Source: Cryptomeria japonica (lineage: Eukaryota > Streptophyta > Pinopsida > Cupressales > Cupressaceae). Taken from it: 64,000 nucleotides of DNA. The notes under the pieces were generated by a model that did not search any database, was not told the DNA's origin, and worked only from the letters and a program-made list of their open reading frames with translations. The DNA lies in assembly GCF_030272615.1 (NCBI RefSeq), contig NC_081411.1:208908244-208972243 (forward strand), in the 5' to 3' direction. Of this stretch, positions 34,266 through 47,544 are shown one piece after another. The translations under genes were made by a program, and so were the position numbers. Numbering within the stretch: position 1 is the stretch's first letter; the number at the start of each line of letters is the position of its first letter.

Positions 34266-34270
34266 GGAAG

Positions 34271-35607
34271 GAATAATCCTTCTGCACCTTTCTCTTGCCT
34301 CCCAGGAATTCACAGAGTCTTCAGACATGAGGAGACCTTTACAAAATTTGAAGAATGCCTCCTTGATATCTTCCAAGTCCTTTACTTTTCTGTTTTCTAC
34401 CCAAATCCTATCAATTTGGTCTCTACACTGTTTTCGCTTCAACATATTGAAGAAAAACTTGGATCCTTTATCCTCAAATTGCATCCAATGCACTCGAGCC
34501 CTGATTATGGTCTCTTTGGTCTTAGTCTATTGATGCTTTGTAAGGCTAACCCAGCCAAGGCTACCTTTTGAGTAATCTCAATACTGCAGGGATTGTCTTG
34601 GATCTTAGCCTCACACAAGTGGAAGTTTTCAGGTACTGTTTTCTCTTTCCACCTATAATCCCTTACTTTCTTCTACCCTATGGTTTGAAGCAGCACCTAC
34701 CAACTATCAACATTCTGCTTCCATCCGTCCACACAAGAGTTCAATAATCTATTCCTTTTGTTAAACATCCTGACAATCTTGACCGCACTCAACACATCTG
34801 AATCTAAAAGAAAGCTGGAGTTCAGAAATAATTTATCCTTAGGAGCTCCTTGGCTCTCAGGGTAGTCTCTGAGCCTAACATGAGAGATGATAGGATGGTG
34901 GTCTGAAAGAGTGGTTGGAAAAACTGGCATGAGATTGCCATTATTGCCTAGGTCAAAGGAGAAATGGTCTTTATTAACATAGAACCTATCCAGCCTATAA
35001 AAGATCCTATGCTTCCCACTCTGATAGTTGCACCATGTGTACCAAATTTTGGAGTTATCTTTCTTTTTGCAGAACAGAGGGTCAAACAACTATTTTTGGC
35101 TTTTCAATCTTTACCAGTGAATTTTCTCCATCCCTTTCCATTCCATAGGGATACCTCCACTTTTGTCTTCCTGAGTTTCAACTATATTAAAGTCACCCCT
35201 TACAATTTAGAGAATATTCAGTAGTGTAGTGATCCAATCCCATAATGCAATTCTCTCTCTGTAGTCGTTGGAGGCATAAACAGAACAAATTCCAAATCTA
35301 ATTCCATTATCCTCTAGGGACACCCAGACCACTTTGTTACACAGTGAGCATCCTTGGTTTACCATGCGCTCTTTCCATTTGGGGTTAATCAGTATTCCAA
35401 CACCTCCTCTACCTTTGTCATGCTTTGAGGAGACCTTGATAGAGTCTTTCCATATAAATTATAGGTTGACTTCCAGGGTAAACTTTACAACCTTGAGTTC
35501 TTGAAGCATAATAAGTCTGCGTTCTTATGTTGGTTGACAAACCTTCTAATGATTTGTTTCTTGTCTGTAGATTCCAGACGCCTAATGTTCTAGGAGATGC
35601 ACTTCAT
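34271..35607 (-). pseudogene. LINE ORF2 endonuclease domain and linker, decayed
   Basis: The start at 35,607 reads MKCIS-stop-NIRGL, where the family has Trp (TGG to TAG). HKNADLLCF, VRGDFNIVETQ (the GDFN motif of apurinic-type endonucleases, near 35,200) and LSDHHPI (near 34,890) follow. These are the expected endonuclease motifs in order. A linker with FEDKGSKFFF leads to the LTR insertion. Several stops are present. Confidence 0.8.
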
Positions 35608-35808
35608 CTTGACTCAGTGTATTGTTTTATTCTTTGGATGCTTTAAACTTGTTAAAGCATCTCGGGAGATCTTTCTTCTCCTCATTATTCCTTTTTTATT
35701 AGCACCCTTGTTTTTGGATCCCAGAGGTCTACCCCTTCTTCTAGAGATTGCCTCGGGGTTTTCATTATCTGTTTTGTATTCTCCTTCTTCTCATGTGTAC
35801 TCTTCTCC

Positions 35809-36990
35809 CTAGTCCTCCTCTTTGATTTCAGAAGCCTTCCTATTGTTCCCCTGACTGGGGGTCTCCGAGGTCTCAGAACAAGGCTCCAAAGACTTCAACC
35901 TATCTAGAAGATCTAAATTAACACCATCGCTAGATAGTGGATTAGCTTCACCAGCCTTAGGATCAACAAGAATCACCTCAATCACACAGATATCCTCAAG
36001 CTCTACAAACATCTTAGGGGGAATGACAGAGTTCGCATCAGGAGTGGGTTCAGTTTGGGAAGAAAGCTCTGCCTCAGTGATGTATGGAGTATCTTTTGAT
36101 GGATCCATTTCAAATGAAACATCCATGTCTTCCAAACTTCTGTGAGAAGTTTTATTCATCACCCCAGACCGCCTCCCTCCTAAAGTCAGCTCACTACTCA
36201 CACCGTCTCTATCCTTAGGGTTTAAAACTCCAGGGTTATCACCATTAGAAGCTAGGCTAGAGAATTTCATCTCTGGGGGGACCTCAAGGCCATCATCCTC
36301 CATTGGCGATGTTAAATTGCTATCCAAATTTATCTTATTAGTCACATACATTGAATTACTAGGATAATTTGCCCTAATTTTTCCCAATGCTAATTGTTGA
36401 GCATTTTTCCTCTTTCTTTTCTTAGGATTTTTCCCCACAATCTGAAACTCATCATGCGAATTCTTATTTATCTGTTTTAGAGAATTTGAGATCGTAGAGT
36501 GAGGGGTGGGGGCAATTCTAGACCTACCAGAGTTGAAATTTTTTCCAAGTTCCTGGGGTTTAGAATTTTCTCCATTTAGTATATTATTGATTTTTTACTA
36601 ATGCCATTGAGGTTTTCCATGCTTGGGACGCACATTGTATGAACATGTGGTGGGTTATCGGATTGATTGCGAGATCTATTCGAGCCCTTAAGTTTATTAA
36701 TAATAGGGCAATTATTGCGAATATGCCCCTCTTTCCTACAGAGAAAGCACACATTCACCCCACCAAGGATTTCAACAAGGAATACAACAACTTCGGATTC
36801 AAGATTAATATTAACTGTTTTGGGGAAATCACAAATAGGGTTAATTGATATCAATACCCTAGCATCCAAATGTGGAATAAGCGAGGATGAATTATCCACC
36901 TGAATAGCTTTTCCTATCAGTTCCATGATTTGGGGTATGAATCTCCATAATAGTGGAGGCACTTCTCGAATTAAAACCCATCTAAGGCAC
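35809..36990 (-). pseudogene. LINE ORF1 (DUF4283-like with CCHC knuckle), broken and 5'-truncated
   Basis: The upper part (to 36,576) carries LRWVLIREVPPLLW and LIGKAIQVDN, typical of the DUF4283 segment of plant LINE ORF1, then CFLCRKEGHIRNNC, a perfect CX2CX4HX4C knuckle. A stop near 36,576 and a frame change precede the C-terminal 209-residue stretch (36,438-35,809), which starts MGKNPKKRKRK, is hydrophilic and ends in an acidic tail. ORF1 proteins bind the element RNA. This copy is not functional. Confidence 0.78.
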
Positions 36991-37582
36991 CTCTTCAATC
37001 GAATGGTAACCTCACATTTGACCCATCAAGCTCCAATACAAACTTGCAATACAAAGATCCAAAATGCAAACCCCAAATTTCTCTCAATTGGCAAACCAAT
37101 GGCACTCTAATGGCTCTGATACCATGTGAGATTTTGCCAAGATCAAGAGGAATGGAAAGCACAAATAAGAGAGAACAAAATGGATGATATAAATAAACTA
37201 TATTCGATCAAGAAAATATTGATCAACTGGATCATTAATCCTTACATACAATGAATATGAGCCTTCTTATATAGGCAAGGCTATATGGATATGTGAGCAC
37301 ACAAACATGACATCTGGCTCAATAAGAAACAAGGGTAGGTAGGAAATAGGTGTGGGTAGGTAGGAGAAACAGTATAATAGTCCACACGAGATGGATCACC
37401 CACTGAATGTGGAGTGTAGCAATAAGATCAACACCATAAAAGGTGGAAATTCTCCTACACGCACTATCCCAATGTGGCACAAACACAAGTGTCTCATACC
37501 CAAACTACTATGAAATGCATTTTCTAAGTAAGCTTAAGTAAGGTGTAATAATATCCAAGATGAATAATTATTTACACCAACA
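36991..37582 (-). mobile_element. Copia leader and LTR, copy III (start of block III)
   Basis: Only 121 bp of leader (from CTCTTCAATCGAATGG), the PBS (37,112-37,124) and the 458-bp LTR (37,125-37,582) are present. The gag and pol of this copy are absent because the duplication junction with the LINE is at 36,988-36,990. Confidence 0.88.
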
Positions 37583-40500
37583 ATTTTATTGATAGAATTT
37601 TGATATTCTTTACATTTTGATAACCCTATGGATAAGGAGTCTTAATAGGAAGAGTTTGAGGTTTTCTGGTTGAAATGATTAGAAATGAGGTTTGAATAGC
37701 TTAAAAATATAACTATGAATCATTTGCAACCACTATTTCACTGGGAAACAATCAATTAGGCCAAAATTCAGTCTCTTAGGAGAGCTAATAACCATGGTTA
37801 ATTGTTCACTTTTTTATATGATATGATTGGATATGAGATAATCCAAGAACTAAGGATAACGATAAAAGAATGACATGATTTAGAATAAAAAAATAAAAAA
37901 ATATCATAGAGTAAACACATAATTACAAATCTAGAAATGGGACACAAAAGGGACATGTATCTGAAATCTGCACCTAAAAATGGCAAAAAGGTGTTTTAAG
38001 TACCCTACTTGTGGAGATGCTTCCTGCAACTAACACTTCAAATTCTAGATCGAGATATTTTATAGATGACACTCTTTGAAATTAAGCCAAAAGTGTGAGA
38101 CGTGTGATAATTTACAAAAACCACGAGTTTTTTCTTGTTCAAAATCTATAACTATAACTTTGAGCCATTTCTTTAAAATTATACAAATTTAGTACGTCAG
38201 ATCTATAACTTGCATAGAAAAAGGGGAAAAAAGTTATGTTGCATAGAGGCTTGATTAAGTAAAACCTCGAGTAGTATTTACCTTCCCTATAACTATGATA
38301 TGATGTGAGATAGCTTACCCCTAGTAGAGAAGAGGTTTAAAATCTTAAAGGAAATGTTGAAATGATAATTGATACTTTTTGTATGAACTTATTTCCCTAG
38401 AGTATTCACAATACTTGATATTGCTTGATAGGAGTTAATTCATACCTTTATTAATAGAGAAAAAAAAAACATGATCATGATTGCTAAACTTGAATTATTG
38501 AATGCTTGAGTTTAGATCTCTCCTCAAGTGCCTTGAATATTCCTAATTAAATGTCTTAATTTGTTGAAATTAAGAGATATTGAAATGAGGGGGAGGGAGT
38601 TATATTTATGCATAAATTACACCATTTGTGTTAAAATTTTGAAGAAGGTTGACATCGAGGAGCACCTTCTTTCTCGACATTTTCTTGACTATTAGAGGTT
38701 CAAATTTAGGCCAAAAGGCTAGACTAAGGTGCTAAGTGTGATAGTCCAATAAGACTACTGTAGTGGGTACCATAGTACTAGATTTTTTATCCAAAACTAA
38801 CATTAGTGAGCTCAAGATTATGCTATAGTAGTTTATAACCTCTACTATAGGTATGAAATTATGTGAGCAACCTTATCCCAGGTAGAGTAGAGGTGGAAAA
38901 TCCTGAAGAAAATATTGAATTGACAAATGATACCTTTCCTATGAAATTCTCTTCCTTAGGCATTCACAGTGCTCAGTGTTGCTTGATAGGAATTGATGGC
39001 TAACTTCTTTAATAAATAAACACCTAACTTGATCATGATTGTTGAACTTGAATTATTGAATATTTGACTTTATATCTCTCCTCAAGTGCCTTGAATATTA
39101 CTGATTGAATTTCTCAATTAGAGTGATGATTTGGAATTAGGATATGTTGAAATGAGGCTAAGGGAGTTGTATTTATACACAGTTTAAATATATTATGTTT
39201 AAATTTTGAAGAAGGATGGCATCCAGTATCACTCTCTTGGTTTACATTTTCTTGACTATTAGAGGTTCAAATATAATCTTGAAAAGGCTAGACTAGGGTG
39301 CTAAGTGTCATACTCCAAGATGACTAGGGTGGTAGGTACCATAGTCCTGGAATTTTTAGCCAAAACCAATGTAACCCCATGTCCCCATGTCGCTACGTAA
39401 GTGCATTATCTGCTTAAATTTAAGGAGTTGGTGTGTCCCCATGCAAATTTTTATTTATAGGAAAGGGATAAATTGGAATCTATCCCTATTGTAGTGGAGA
39501 AGAAGCTGCATAGAAATAAAAAATAAGCTTTGAAAAGGGGGGGGGGGGCTAGAAATAACTAGTAGTTGCTTATTAAAAAAATTGATATGTGGCTCCACAA
39601 ATTTATTTCCCTCCTTTTTATATGTCTCCAATCTTTTCTCTTGAATTTATTGTAGAAATTATTATTAATGATTTCATCTAAATTTTTTTAAGATATTTGC
39701 TTAAAACATAAGCATAAAAAATTAAATTTGCAGGGGGGCACGAGGTACATAAATTGTTCCTAAAAATATTCAATAGTGGCTAGCAGCAAAATAAAAAAAT
39801 GGCATGGGTTCTTGACCTAAGTGAGGTCAAAATTGTCTTGGCCTTCCAAATTTGGCCATAGACACAAGAAAGCTACGATACCATCCCAGTTTAGCATTGG
39901 TGTCTAGGTTTAATACTGGTCTCTAGCTTTAGTATTGAAGTTATGATAGTCTATTGTAGTTTAATCATAGTTCTATTGTCCTATCATGCAAATATATGCT
40001 AGGGATAATTAAACAAGACACTACAAATGTAGAGGAAATATCCCTGAGTGTCTGTGATGCTACCCAAGTCTGAAAATGATAAAAAATTGACTTAGGAGAA
40101 GAAATCAACAATGAGTCCCCTAGGTGCTAGCACAAACACAATGTGAAAGTAGAATATTAGATGGTTTGTAACGATATTAGTAATACTCCTAATATCTTAA
40201 CTAATACAAAGGTTGCAAGGACACTCAAACACAACACCTTTTGACATTTAGGAACCTTTACAACACTCTACAAGAGGGTATGAATCAACACAAACACTTC
40301 ACAATACCACTTGAAATACAACTAGTACACATTTTGAAGGTACAATTTGTCAAAAAGATAACCCAAGATCAAAAGAAGACATCTTAGATTAGTTTTCATC
40401 CCCCCAAAGAAGTTTCTATATACATTTACCATATAAAAGAAACTTAATCATTCACAAAACATACTAATTCATAACCAATTAGATATTCCAGTTAATAAGA

Positions 40501-40850
40501 TGTCCTCTCTATGGGAGGTCTAATAAGCAATATTAGAGTTCACATTGCTAGAGGGCTCAAATATCTTTCAATATAAAACTACATTTCATTGAATCTATAG
40601 AAGAGACTAAATAATACATGAGAATGAATCTTGTGAACATCTCAATACAATATCCTTCAGAGTTTAATGATGGTATGCATGATATCAATCCACATGGAAT
40701 CAAAAGATTTTCTCGCTCCATGCTAGAAAATAGTGACAAGGATAAAAACTTTGACATGTCTCCTTTCCAAAAACAACACTCACTATTTATATTAAGTCCA
40801 GCTGTCCAGAAATATTAAATTAGCACCTACAAATACATTTAGGAAATAAT
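37583..40850. repeat. Repeat F, copy III
   Basis: This is a near-identical counterpart of 2,909-6,170, including the internal tandem duplication of about 555 bp. No coding sequence is supported. Confidence 0.8.
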
Positions 40851-42826
40851 GTCCTTTTTAAATATAGTGTTAAAAAAAGCCCTTACATTGGTAAAAAAAT
40901 CAACATAAGATTAGATCTTGTGAAATAAAATATCAATTAATTAAAAATTGAAATAAATACAGAACTTTTTTTAATCTTTTGCTTGCTTCTACTTAGAATT
41001 GTTATCATTCATTCGATAAAACATTCTCTACTTCTTATATCAAAGGATTTTATTAATTGCTCTACTTCTTATATCAATGGATTTTATTAATTGCTATCAA
41101 ACCGCCAGCAGAGTTCCGGCAAACAAACGTACTGAGTGTAACTACTGTTGAAATTTGATAGGAATCCTTGAAATCTGATTTTAAATCTTGAAAACTTGAA
41201 ATTACAGTTGTTTTCGCAAGTTACCAATTTTATTTAATTAACATTTCAATTTTTTATTTTTTATTTGTGATTATAATCGATTATTTCAGATATATATATA
41301 TATATATATGAAGAAAATACTATTGTTGAGGGAGGAGGTAGAAACAAGGGTTTAGTTAGATCTACAAATGTGGGTACCCATTTTAAAGTTCCCCTATTAG
41401 TGATTGTTGTTTTGTAACGTAGGGAAAAGTGAGTTCCCATTAGCTTAAAATAATAGTGTTATCATACATGTACCTATCAATAGTGGGTTCATATTCTAAA
41501 TGGGTATGCATTTATAATAGATTATCATTTCAAGATTTCAAAGATTTCAAATCATAATAGGTATCTTTAGGAATGTGTGTGTTTAAGTTTGCAACCTTAT
41601 TAGTAAATAGGCAATTATTTCTTATGAAAATCATAATGGTTACCAATATAAAATGGGCACATGTTTAAGCTAGGAAGCTCATTCATAAATAGGTACCTAT
41701 GTTTTATAAAATGGGTTCTTATTTCTATTAAAATTTATTCAAATATTGACACTTCCACTAAATGAGGACCCATTAACTTGCATGTACCTTGTAAATAAAC
41801 ATAAATAAGGTAAAACCTTAAATAATTATTTACACCAGAAAAAAATTAGATAAGAAAATAATACTACAAAGCAACTAATGTATTATTTAGGAACAAGAAC
41901 AACTATAGAAATACTCGTAGATTTCTTAGACTTTCCATAAATCATCATAAATTATATGTCATTCTTGAAAGAAATCATCCATTTTAGACTCCATAATATT
42001 CTAGAAAGATGCTTATGGCATGTCTCGTAATATTCTAGTGTAACTTTCCTTGACTTCACCATCTAAGACATCATAAGATCTATCATAAAATTTATCATCA
42101 CGGGTTCCTATATCTCCTCAAGGTACTATTTCATTGCATTTCACAATTCCAAATATCTAACACAAGACATACCAAGCATTAAGAACTTACAAAATTTGAC
42201 ACATCTTAATTTCAATTAACATTACCTAAATTTTTTTTTGTTGTTGTGATAATTATCTATTAAAAATTATTTTTAAAATATTAAAACATAAATTAATTAA
42301 TATATATATATATCATCATAACTTAAATTTATATTTTACTATAATTTTATACAACATTTAATATTCTATCAAAAATCTTGTTTTGATAAGATACAATCTT
42401 TGAAAAGTTTAATATAAACGTTTTAGGAAAATACATAACCCATCAAATCTGACCCAAAAAGATAATTCAATTTAAAAAAATATATCTCAAATAAAATTAT
42501 ATATAAATATTTTACAAAGTTTAATTTCTCTAGACATTGATTTATCATTTCCACTATTTTGAGCAATATATCCTTCTACCAAAATTTCAAAATAAACATT
42601 AATTTTTTTTAATTTAAATAATGCACAATTATGGCTCCAATCGAATTCCAAAACGGTAACACACATTAATTTGTAACTTTATATGACATGTTTTTTCTCA
42701 TATACGATGTACTCTAAGGGCATTCCCTAACGGTGTGGCCATTGAATCTCCATAAACATTTGCAAGTATAAAGCAACCCTACAGTTAAATAACTCAAATA
42801 GTTCTCTAAATTTTATAGCACTCTCG
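40851..42826. other. Non-coding upstream flank of the second F-box gene
   Basis: It corresponds to 6,171-8,164. The 88-bp tandem seen in copy I is replaced here by a single unit, a short repeat and a unique insert (about 41,045-41,130, with 'ACCGCCAGCAGAGTTCCGG'). The longer TA run at 41,290 differs in length from copy I. Otherwise it matches at the level of the whole duplication. Confidence 0.5.
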
Positions 42827-42882
42827 ACTTGACGTGAAAGAGTCTAGATCTTTATATCTTATTCAAGAAGAAAGAGTTGATA

Positions 42883-43857
42883 ATGGATTTTTTACAGGAA
42901 CTCCCCGAACAGATATTTCGAGACATTCTACTAAGAATATCGTATGAATCTCAGTCAAAGATTAAGCAGTTGTTGAAGCCTGCCAAAGAAATGATGGAAT
43001 GCTTCAAATTTTATCAAGATAGAATTAAGTTTGGGCTGGCCAATAAATATATATGTTTTCTTCAGCGTTGTGAGGTATCTATATACGATCCTATTGATCA
43101 TTCATGTAAACCTTTTCGAACTGAACATGAAATCTCACACTCTTCTAAGATTATAAATGTGAATCATAAGATAGTTGTGCTAGACGGGCACTTTTCTTTA
43201 AGTCCAAAGATTTGGATATATGATTTATTATCTAGTACATGGAAGCGAGGTGCTGATATTCCAACCCCGAGTGATAGAAATAAGTATGCATGGTGTGCTT
43301 CACCTGATGGATCAATTTACATTGCAGGAGGATATGACACTATTGCTGGCCGTAAGCTCCGTGACGCAGCAGTTTATAAAGTAGATGAAGACAAGTGGGA
43401 GCTTCTTCCTCAGATGTACGAAAATGTTGGTCGGTACTGTAGAGGTTTTTTTATTGAAGGAATGTTTTATGTCCTATATCGTTATAGAACTCAAAGATTT
43501 GATCCCAACACAAGAGTATGGACAACAATAGCAAATATGTCTTTGCCTTATTCCTATTACTACGATCTTCTATATGCATTTGGACGACTAATTGCATTTA
43601 CGACCAAAGGAATAGAAGAATATGATTGGGAAGGAAGTGTATGGAGAGAAGTGGAACCGCTCCCTCAAGGCTTTACAGTTCTCCATGCCACAGTGTGGTA
43701 TGATCGAATTTTCTTGCGGGGATATAGCAATTTTATGCGTCCCATTTTTTATATGTATAAACCTGGAGCAGCATTAACCGAGAGGTGGATTTCTATCGAA
43801 GAGCCAAACATTTTTCTGGAAAACTATGTCGAATCTATTGTCACAATAGAAATTTAA
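42883..43857 (+). CDS. F-box/Kelch-repeat protein of the plant KFB type, copy III (324 aa)
   Basis: The frame starts at the ATG at 42,883 and is the same length as the copy at 8,221. Only five bases differ in 975: one synonymous, and four changing residues (N153T, V228D, Q275R, R280G, copy I to copy III). Asp228 and Arg275 differ only between these two. Gly280 matches the truncated copies, so it is probably ancestral. The F-box and Kelch tryptophans are unchanged. The upstream leader and downstream AATAAA are conserved. Both copies could be expressed, and short reads would hardly separate them. Confidence 0.85.
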   Translation: MDFLQELPEQIFRDILLRISYESQSKIKQLLKPAKEMMECFKFYQDRIKFGLANKYICFLQRCEVSIYDPIDHSCKPFRTEHEISHSSKIINVNHKIVVLDGHFSLSPKIWIYDLLSSTWKRGADIPTPSDRNKYAWCASPDGSIYIAGGYDTIAGRKLRDAAVYKVDEDKWELLPQMYENVGRYCRGFFIEGMFYVLYRYRTQRFDPNTRVWTTIANMSLPYSYYYDLLYAFGRLIAFTTKGIEEYDWEGSVWREVEPLPQGFTVLHATVWYDRIFLRGYSNFMRPIFYMYKPGAALTERWISIEEPNIFLENYVESIVTIEI

Positions 43858-45435
43858 TATATCCCTGCCCATTTCATTACTAATATCATTTGAAACATAT
43901 GATTGTTCAAAATAGCTTTGAGATATCTATTCCTTTAAATCTTACAATTTGTTTTCCTCTGTCAATGTATCAAAAATTTTCAGCAATAATATCATATTTT
44001 TATTTCAGAAAATAAAATATTTTATTTATATTTCATTTTTATTTTTAAAAAACAAAAATCATTATTACTATTATTCATTTTGTACATGTCATGATATCAA
44101 TTTTTGCTGAATTTTATTAAACAATTCTATCTTGTCAATTTTTGAAACTGAATAATAAATTCATAAAGAATAAAACTTAAGGATAACAAAACCCAAACAC
44201 CATGATTGAAACTTAAATTTGATGATACATTATTATAAATGATATAAATTAAAAACAAATCATCTTGCATACTTATACCTACTTTGTCAGTTGAAAAGGA
44301 TAAGCAAAGACAATTACATATAAAAACATACATTTCACAATAAATAGGGTGTGTCTTTAGGTTTCTGTTGTAACTATTTTGGTAGCAATTTTGTAACTAG
44401 TGTAATGGTGTAAAATTTTCTTTTCAACTTTAATTTAACATAAAAAAAATAATCTATATTAAACCATTTAAAATTGAATATTAAAAATAATAGTGTACAT
44501 TACACAAACAAATGAGAGGGAAGATTTTATAAATGAATGCTTATGTTTGGTAATAAATAACAATCTCTCAAACAATATTGTACTCCCCAAATTAATATTG
44601 GTATTAAAATCTTGAGCCTAAAAGCACTGGTTTAGCAAGATAAAAATATATAGTTACTAGGAAAATGAAAATGTGCAAGGTACTAAACAAATTTATGTTT
44701 CTGCTGAAACTATTTTGGTAGTGATTTTGTAACTACTGCAATGGTTAATTTTGAATCTTTACACACTAAACTCTGTAAAATTTTCTTTTCAGCTTTAATT
44801 TAATATTAGAAATGAATGTTTATGTTTGGTAATAAATAACAATCTCTCAAACAATATTGTAGTCCCAAATAAATATTGGTATTAAAATCTTGAGCCTAAA
44901 AGCACTGGTTTAGTAAGATAAAATATATAATTACCAGGGAAATGAAAATATGCATGGTACTAAACAAATTTGTTCAAAGATCTTAAATTGAATTAATTAT
45001 TTTATTGGATCATTTTACAATTCATGTTCAACTTTTAAGGCAATGTACCCTCCCAACATGTATTAACAAAATTTAAAATATAAGGAAAAAAAATAATGTG
45101 CACTCTATCAATATAAGATGAAAATGTAGATACATTTTCCATTTACTCCACTAAGACAGTTGTGCTTTCTCGATTTCAAAGTCCAACAATTTTTGGAACT
45201 AACCCAGCTTTTTTTTCTTCAAACATGGCAAAATTTTCTGCCAAAAAAATATGCAAAGACGTAGCAATTATAGGTGACATTAATATCACCTGACATAAGT
45301 TCTAGAAGGGTAAGTGAAAGTTTAAAGATAATTTTGAATTTTCCCCTCGAATTGCAGTCAGTTTCATTAATTCAGTCTCCAAAACTATTACAGGCTCAAG
45401 TAACCTACACATTATGATAGCTTTCCAAATACATC
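43858..45435. other. 3' flank of the second F-box gene
   Basis: It matches 9,196-10,868 except for small indels. It lacks the extra unit of about 95 bp found in copy I near 10,195-10,310. The tandem pair of about 335 bp is present. No coding sequence is supported. Confidence 0.5.
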
Positions 45436-45444
45436 ATGAGAACC

Positions 45445-45663
45445 GTATGGAGAGAAGTGGAACCGCTCCCTCAAGGCTTTACATTCCTCCATGCCACAGT
45501 GTGGTATGAGCAAATTTTCTTGCGGGGATATAGCAATTTTCTGCGTCCCATTTTTTATATGTATAAGCCTGGAGCAGCATTAACTGAGAGGTGGATTTCT
45601 ATCGAACAGCCAAACATTTTTCTCGAAAACTATGTCGAATCTATTGTCACAATAGAAATTTAA
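45445..45663 (+). pseudogene. 3'-end fragment of the F-box/Kelch gene, block III
   Basis: This is the counterpart of 10,878-11,096, again with an ATG nine bases upstream (45,436) that opens 75 codons. It differs from the block I fragment by only a few bases (PLPQGF here, PLPRGF in block I). The partial duplication therefore existed before blocks I and III separated. Confidence 0.85.
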
Positions 45664-47544
45664 TATATCCCTGCCCATTTCATTAATAATATCATTTGAA
45701 ACATATGATTGTTTTCTTCTGTCAATGTATCAAAAATTTTCAGCAATAATATCATATTTTTATTTCAGAAAAGAAAATATTTTATTTATATTTGATTTTT
45801 ATTTTTAGAAAACAAAAATCATTATTACTATTATTCATTTTGTACATGTCATGATATCAATTTTTGCTAAATTTTATTAAACAATTCTATCTTGTCAATT
45901 TTTGAAACTGAATAATAAATTCATAAAGAATAAAACTTAAGGATAACAAAACCCAAACACCATGATTGAAACTTAAATTTGATGATACATTATTATAAAT
46001 GATATAAATTAAAAACAAATCATCTTGTATACTTATACCTACTTTCTCTGTTGAAAAGGATAAGCAAAGACATCACATAATGGCAAAAGTAAAAATAATG
46101 CAGGCTATACATGAGGCTGTGTCATTTTATGATTTGGAGAGAGTGTACAAATTCAAATTTTGGATTCAAATATTCTAAATTTTAGTTTTTTTATTTAATT
46201 ATCTAAATTAATATATATAGAGAGATTATGTTTTATATTTATCAGCACAAAAATCTAATAGAATAGTAAAAATTATATAAGCTTTAATTTATTAGATGAT
46301 AGTGATTAGCAATATTGATTCATAAATGGAAGATTTAAAATGTTTAATGTATGTTTCAACAAATTGTAAAATTCTGAGAATCTAAATATCTATTATAAAA
46401 TGAAAGTATTACTAGTTTATATATATTTAATAATATATAGAATAAGCAGAAATATATCTTTCCAGAAGCTTCTATTTTTTTATTAATTAGCGTAACCTAC
46501 AATGGCATCATATAAGGGTCATTAGACTTGTCAGTGTAAAAAAAAAGAAATGATCCATATTCCTATCAGTTACAAACACACATCACAATTATAAAGGGTT
46601 ATAGAGATGCAGCCAACTGAAAAATTAACGCATTGAAGTTCAAGAGTCATTCATATTTCGACAGTTTCAAACGCATGACAATTACAAACGAGTGTAGATA
46701 TGCATCCAACTGGATAATTAACGCATTGAAGTTCAAGAGTCATTCAATTTGCCTATGTGAGAGTGCCATATGCGTTCCTATTTGAGGAGAGGCATGTTTC
46801 TTTCACCTGGGATTTGAATGGGTCATTGATAAATTTTGAATTTATAGTAGTCTTTTTATAGGCAATTCCTCTTGCTTTTCAGATTGTCGCTAAAAGGTTT
46901 AAAGCACCGAATCAATTGTGGAGGCTAGCATGTTGAATATTCAGCAACACCAATTCAAGAATAACATCTTTGCAGTCCTCGATAAGAATGATGGCTGAAG
47001 AAGAATTGGATTTCTTTACTCAGACCATGATTTTCCTTCTGAAAGGCATGCGAGGAGTTTCTATCCTAAAAGAGGATTTGATAGAAGAACAACCATCTAA
47101 TGAGTGTGTACCAAGATGGAGACCCTCTCAGTTCTGATAGAAATGGTGCAATTCTACATCTTGTAAAAAATGGATATCAAATCGCTTTTGGCAGCAGGGT
47201 TCGTTCTTTTTTTCTTCTTTTTTAAATATTTGAATGAACTGTCTTTCCACTTTGAATACATACGACTTTTCACTATACTTATTCATTAAAAGTTGCATCT
47301 TCTACTCTGCTATGCTTCGCTTCACTCGTGCAATTCTCCTTTACACTATAACAGTTACGCCTTCTTAGAAGAGAGCAATTTGTATGCTACTGAAAATTCT
47401 TGAATCCCTCTATTGACAGGATTTAATATATTTGACATAAAAAAGTATTCTTTGGGCACTTCTAATTATCTTAGATGAGCGTATTTATGATCATAACTAT
47501 GATCAATCACTTAATACTAATCATAATTATGATCAATCACTTAT
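45664..47544. other. Stretch between the F-box fragment and the array, block III
   Basis: It matches 11,097-12,974. It includes the 93-bp tandem pair (near 46,605-46,760) and the 49-codon small ORF at 46,988-47,137 with a single synonymous change. The neighbouring hydrophobic ORF of block I (from 12,606) is stopped early here by a TAA near 47,224. Confidence 0.5.

Larger units (their letters stand above)
34266..36990 (-). mobile_element. L1-type LINE, 5' half (ORF1 and endonuclease), truncated at 36,990
   Basis: This is the upstream part of the LINE whose 3' half is at 23,210-26,111. It has ORF1 (36,990 to about 35,810) and the start of ORF2 (from 35,607). At 36,988-36,990 the LINE stops abruptly and the Copia leader of block III begins, sharing the bases AC. 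The missing upstream part is present in block IV after 62,535. Confidence 0.9.

Noticed and set aside
34251-34571. Plus-strand ORFs at 34,251-35,224 and their block IV copies
   Set aside because: They are antisense shadows of the decayed LINE endonuclease and linker.
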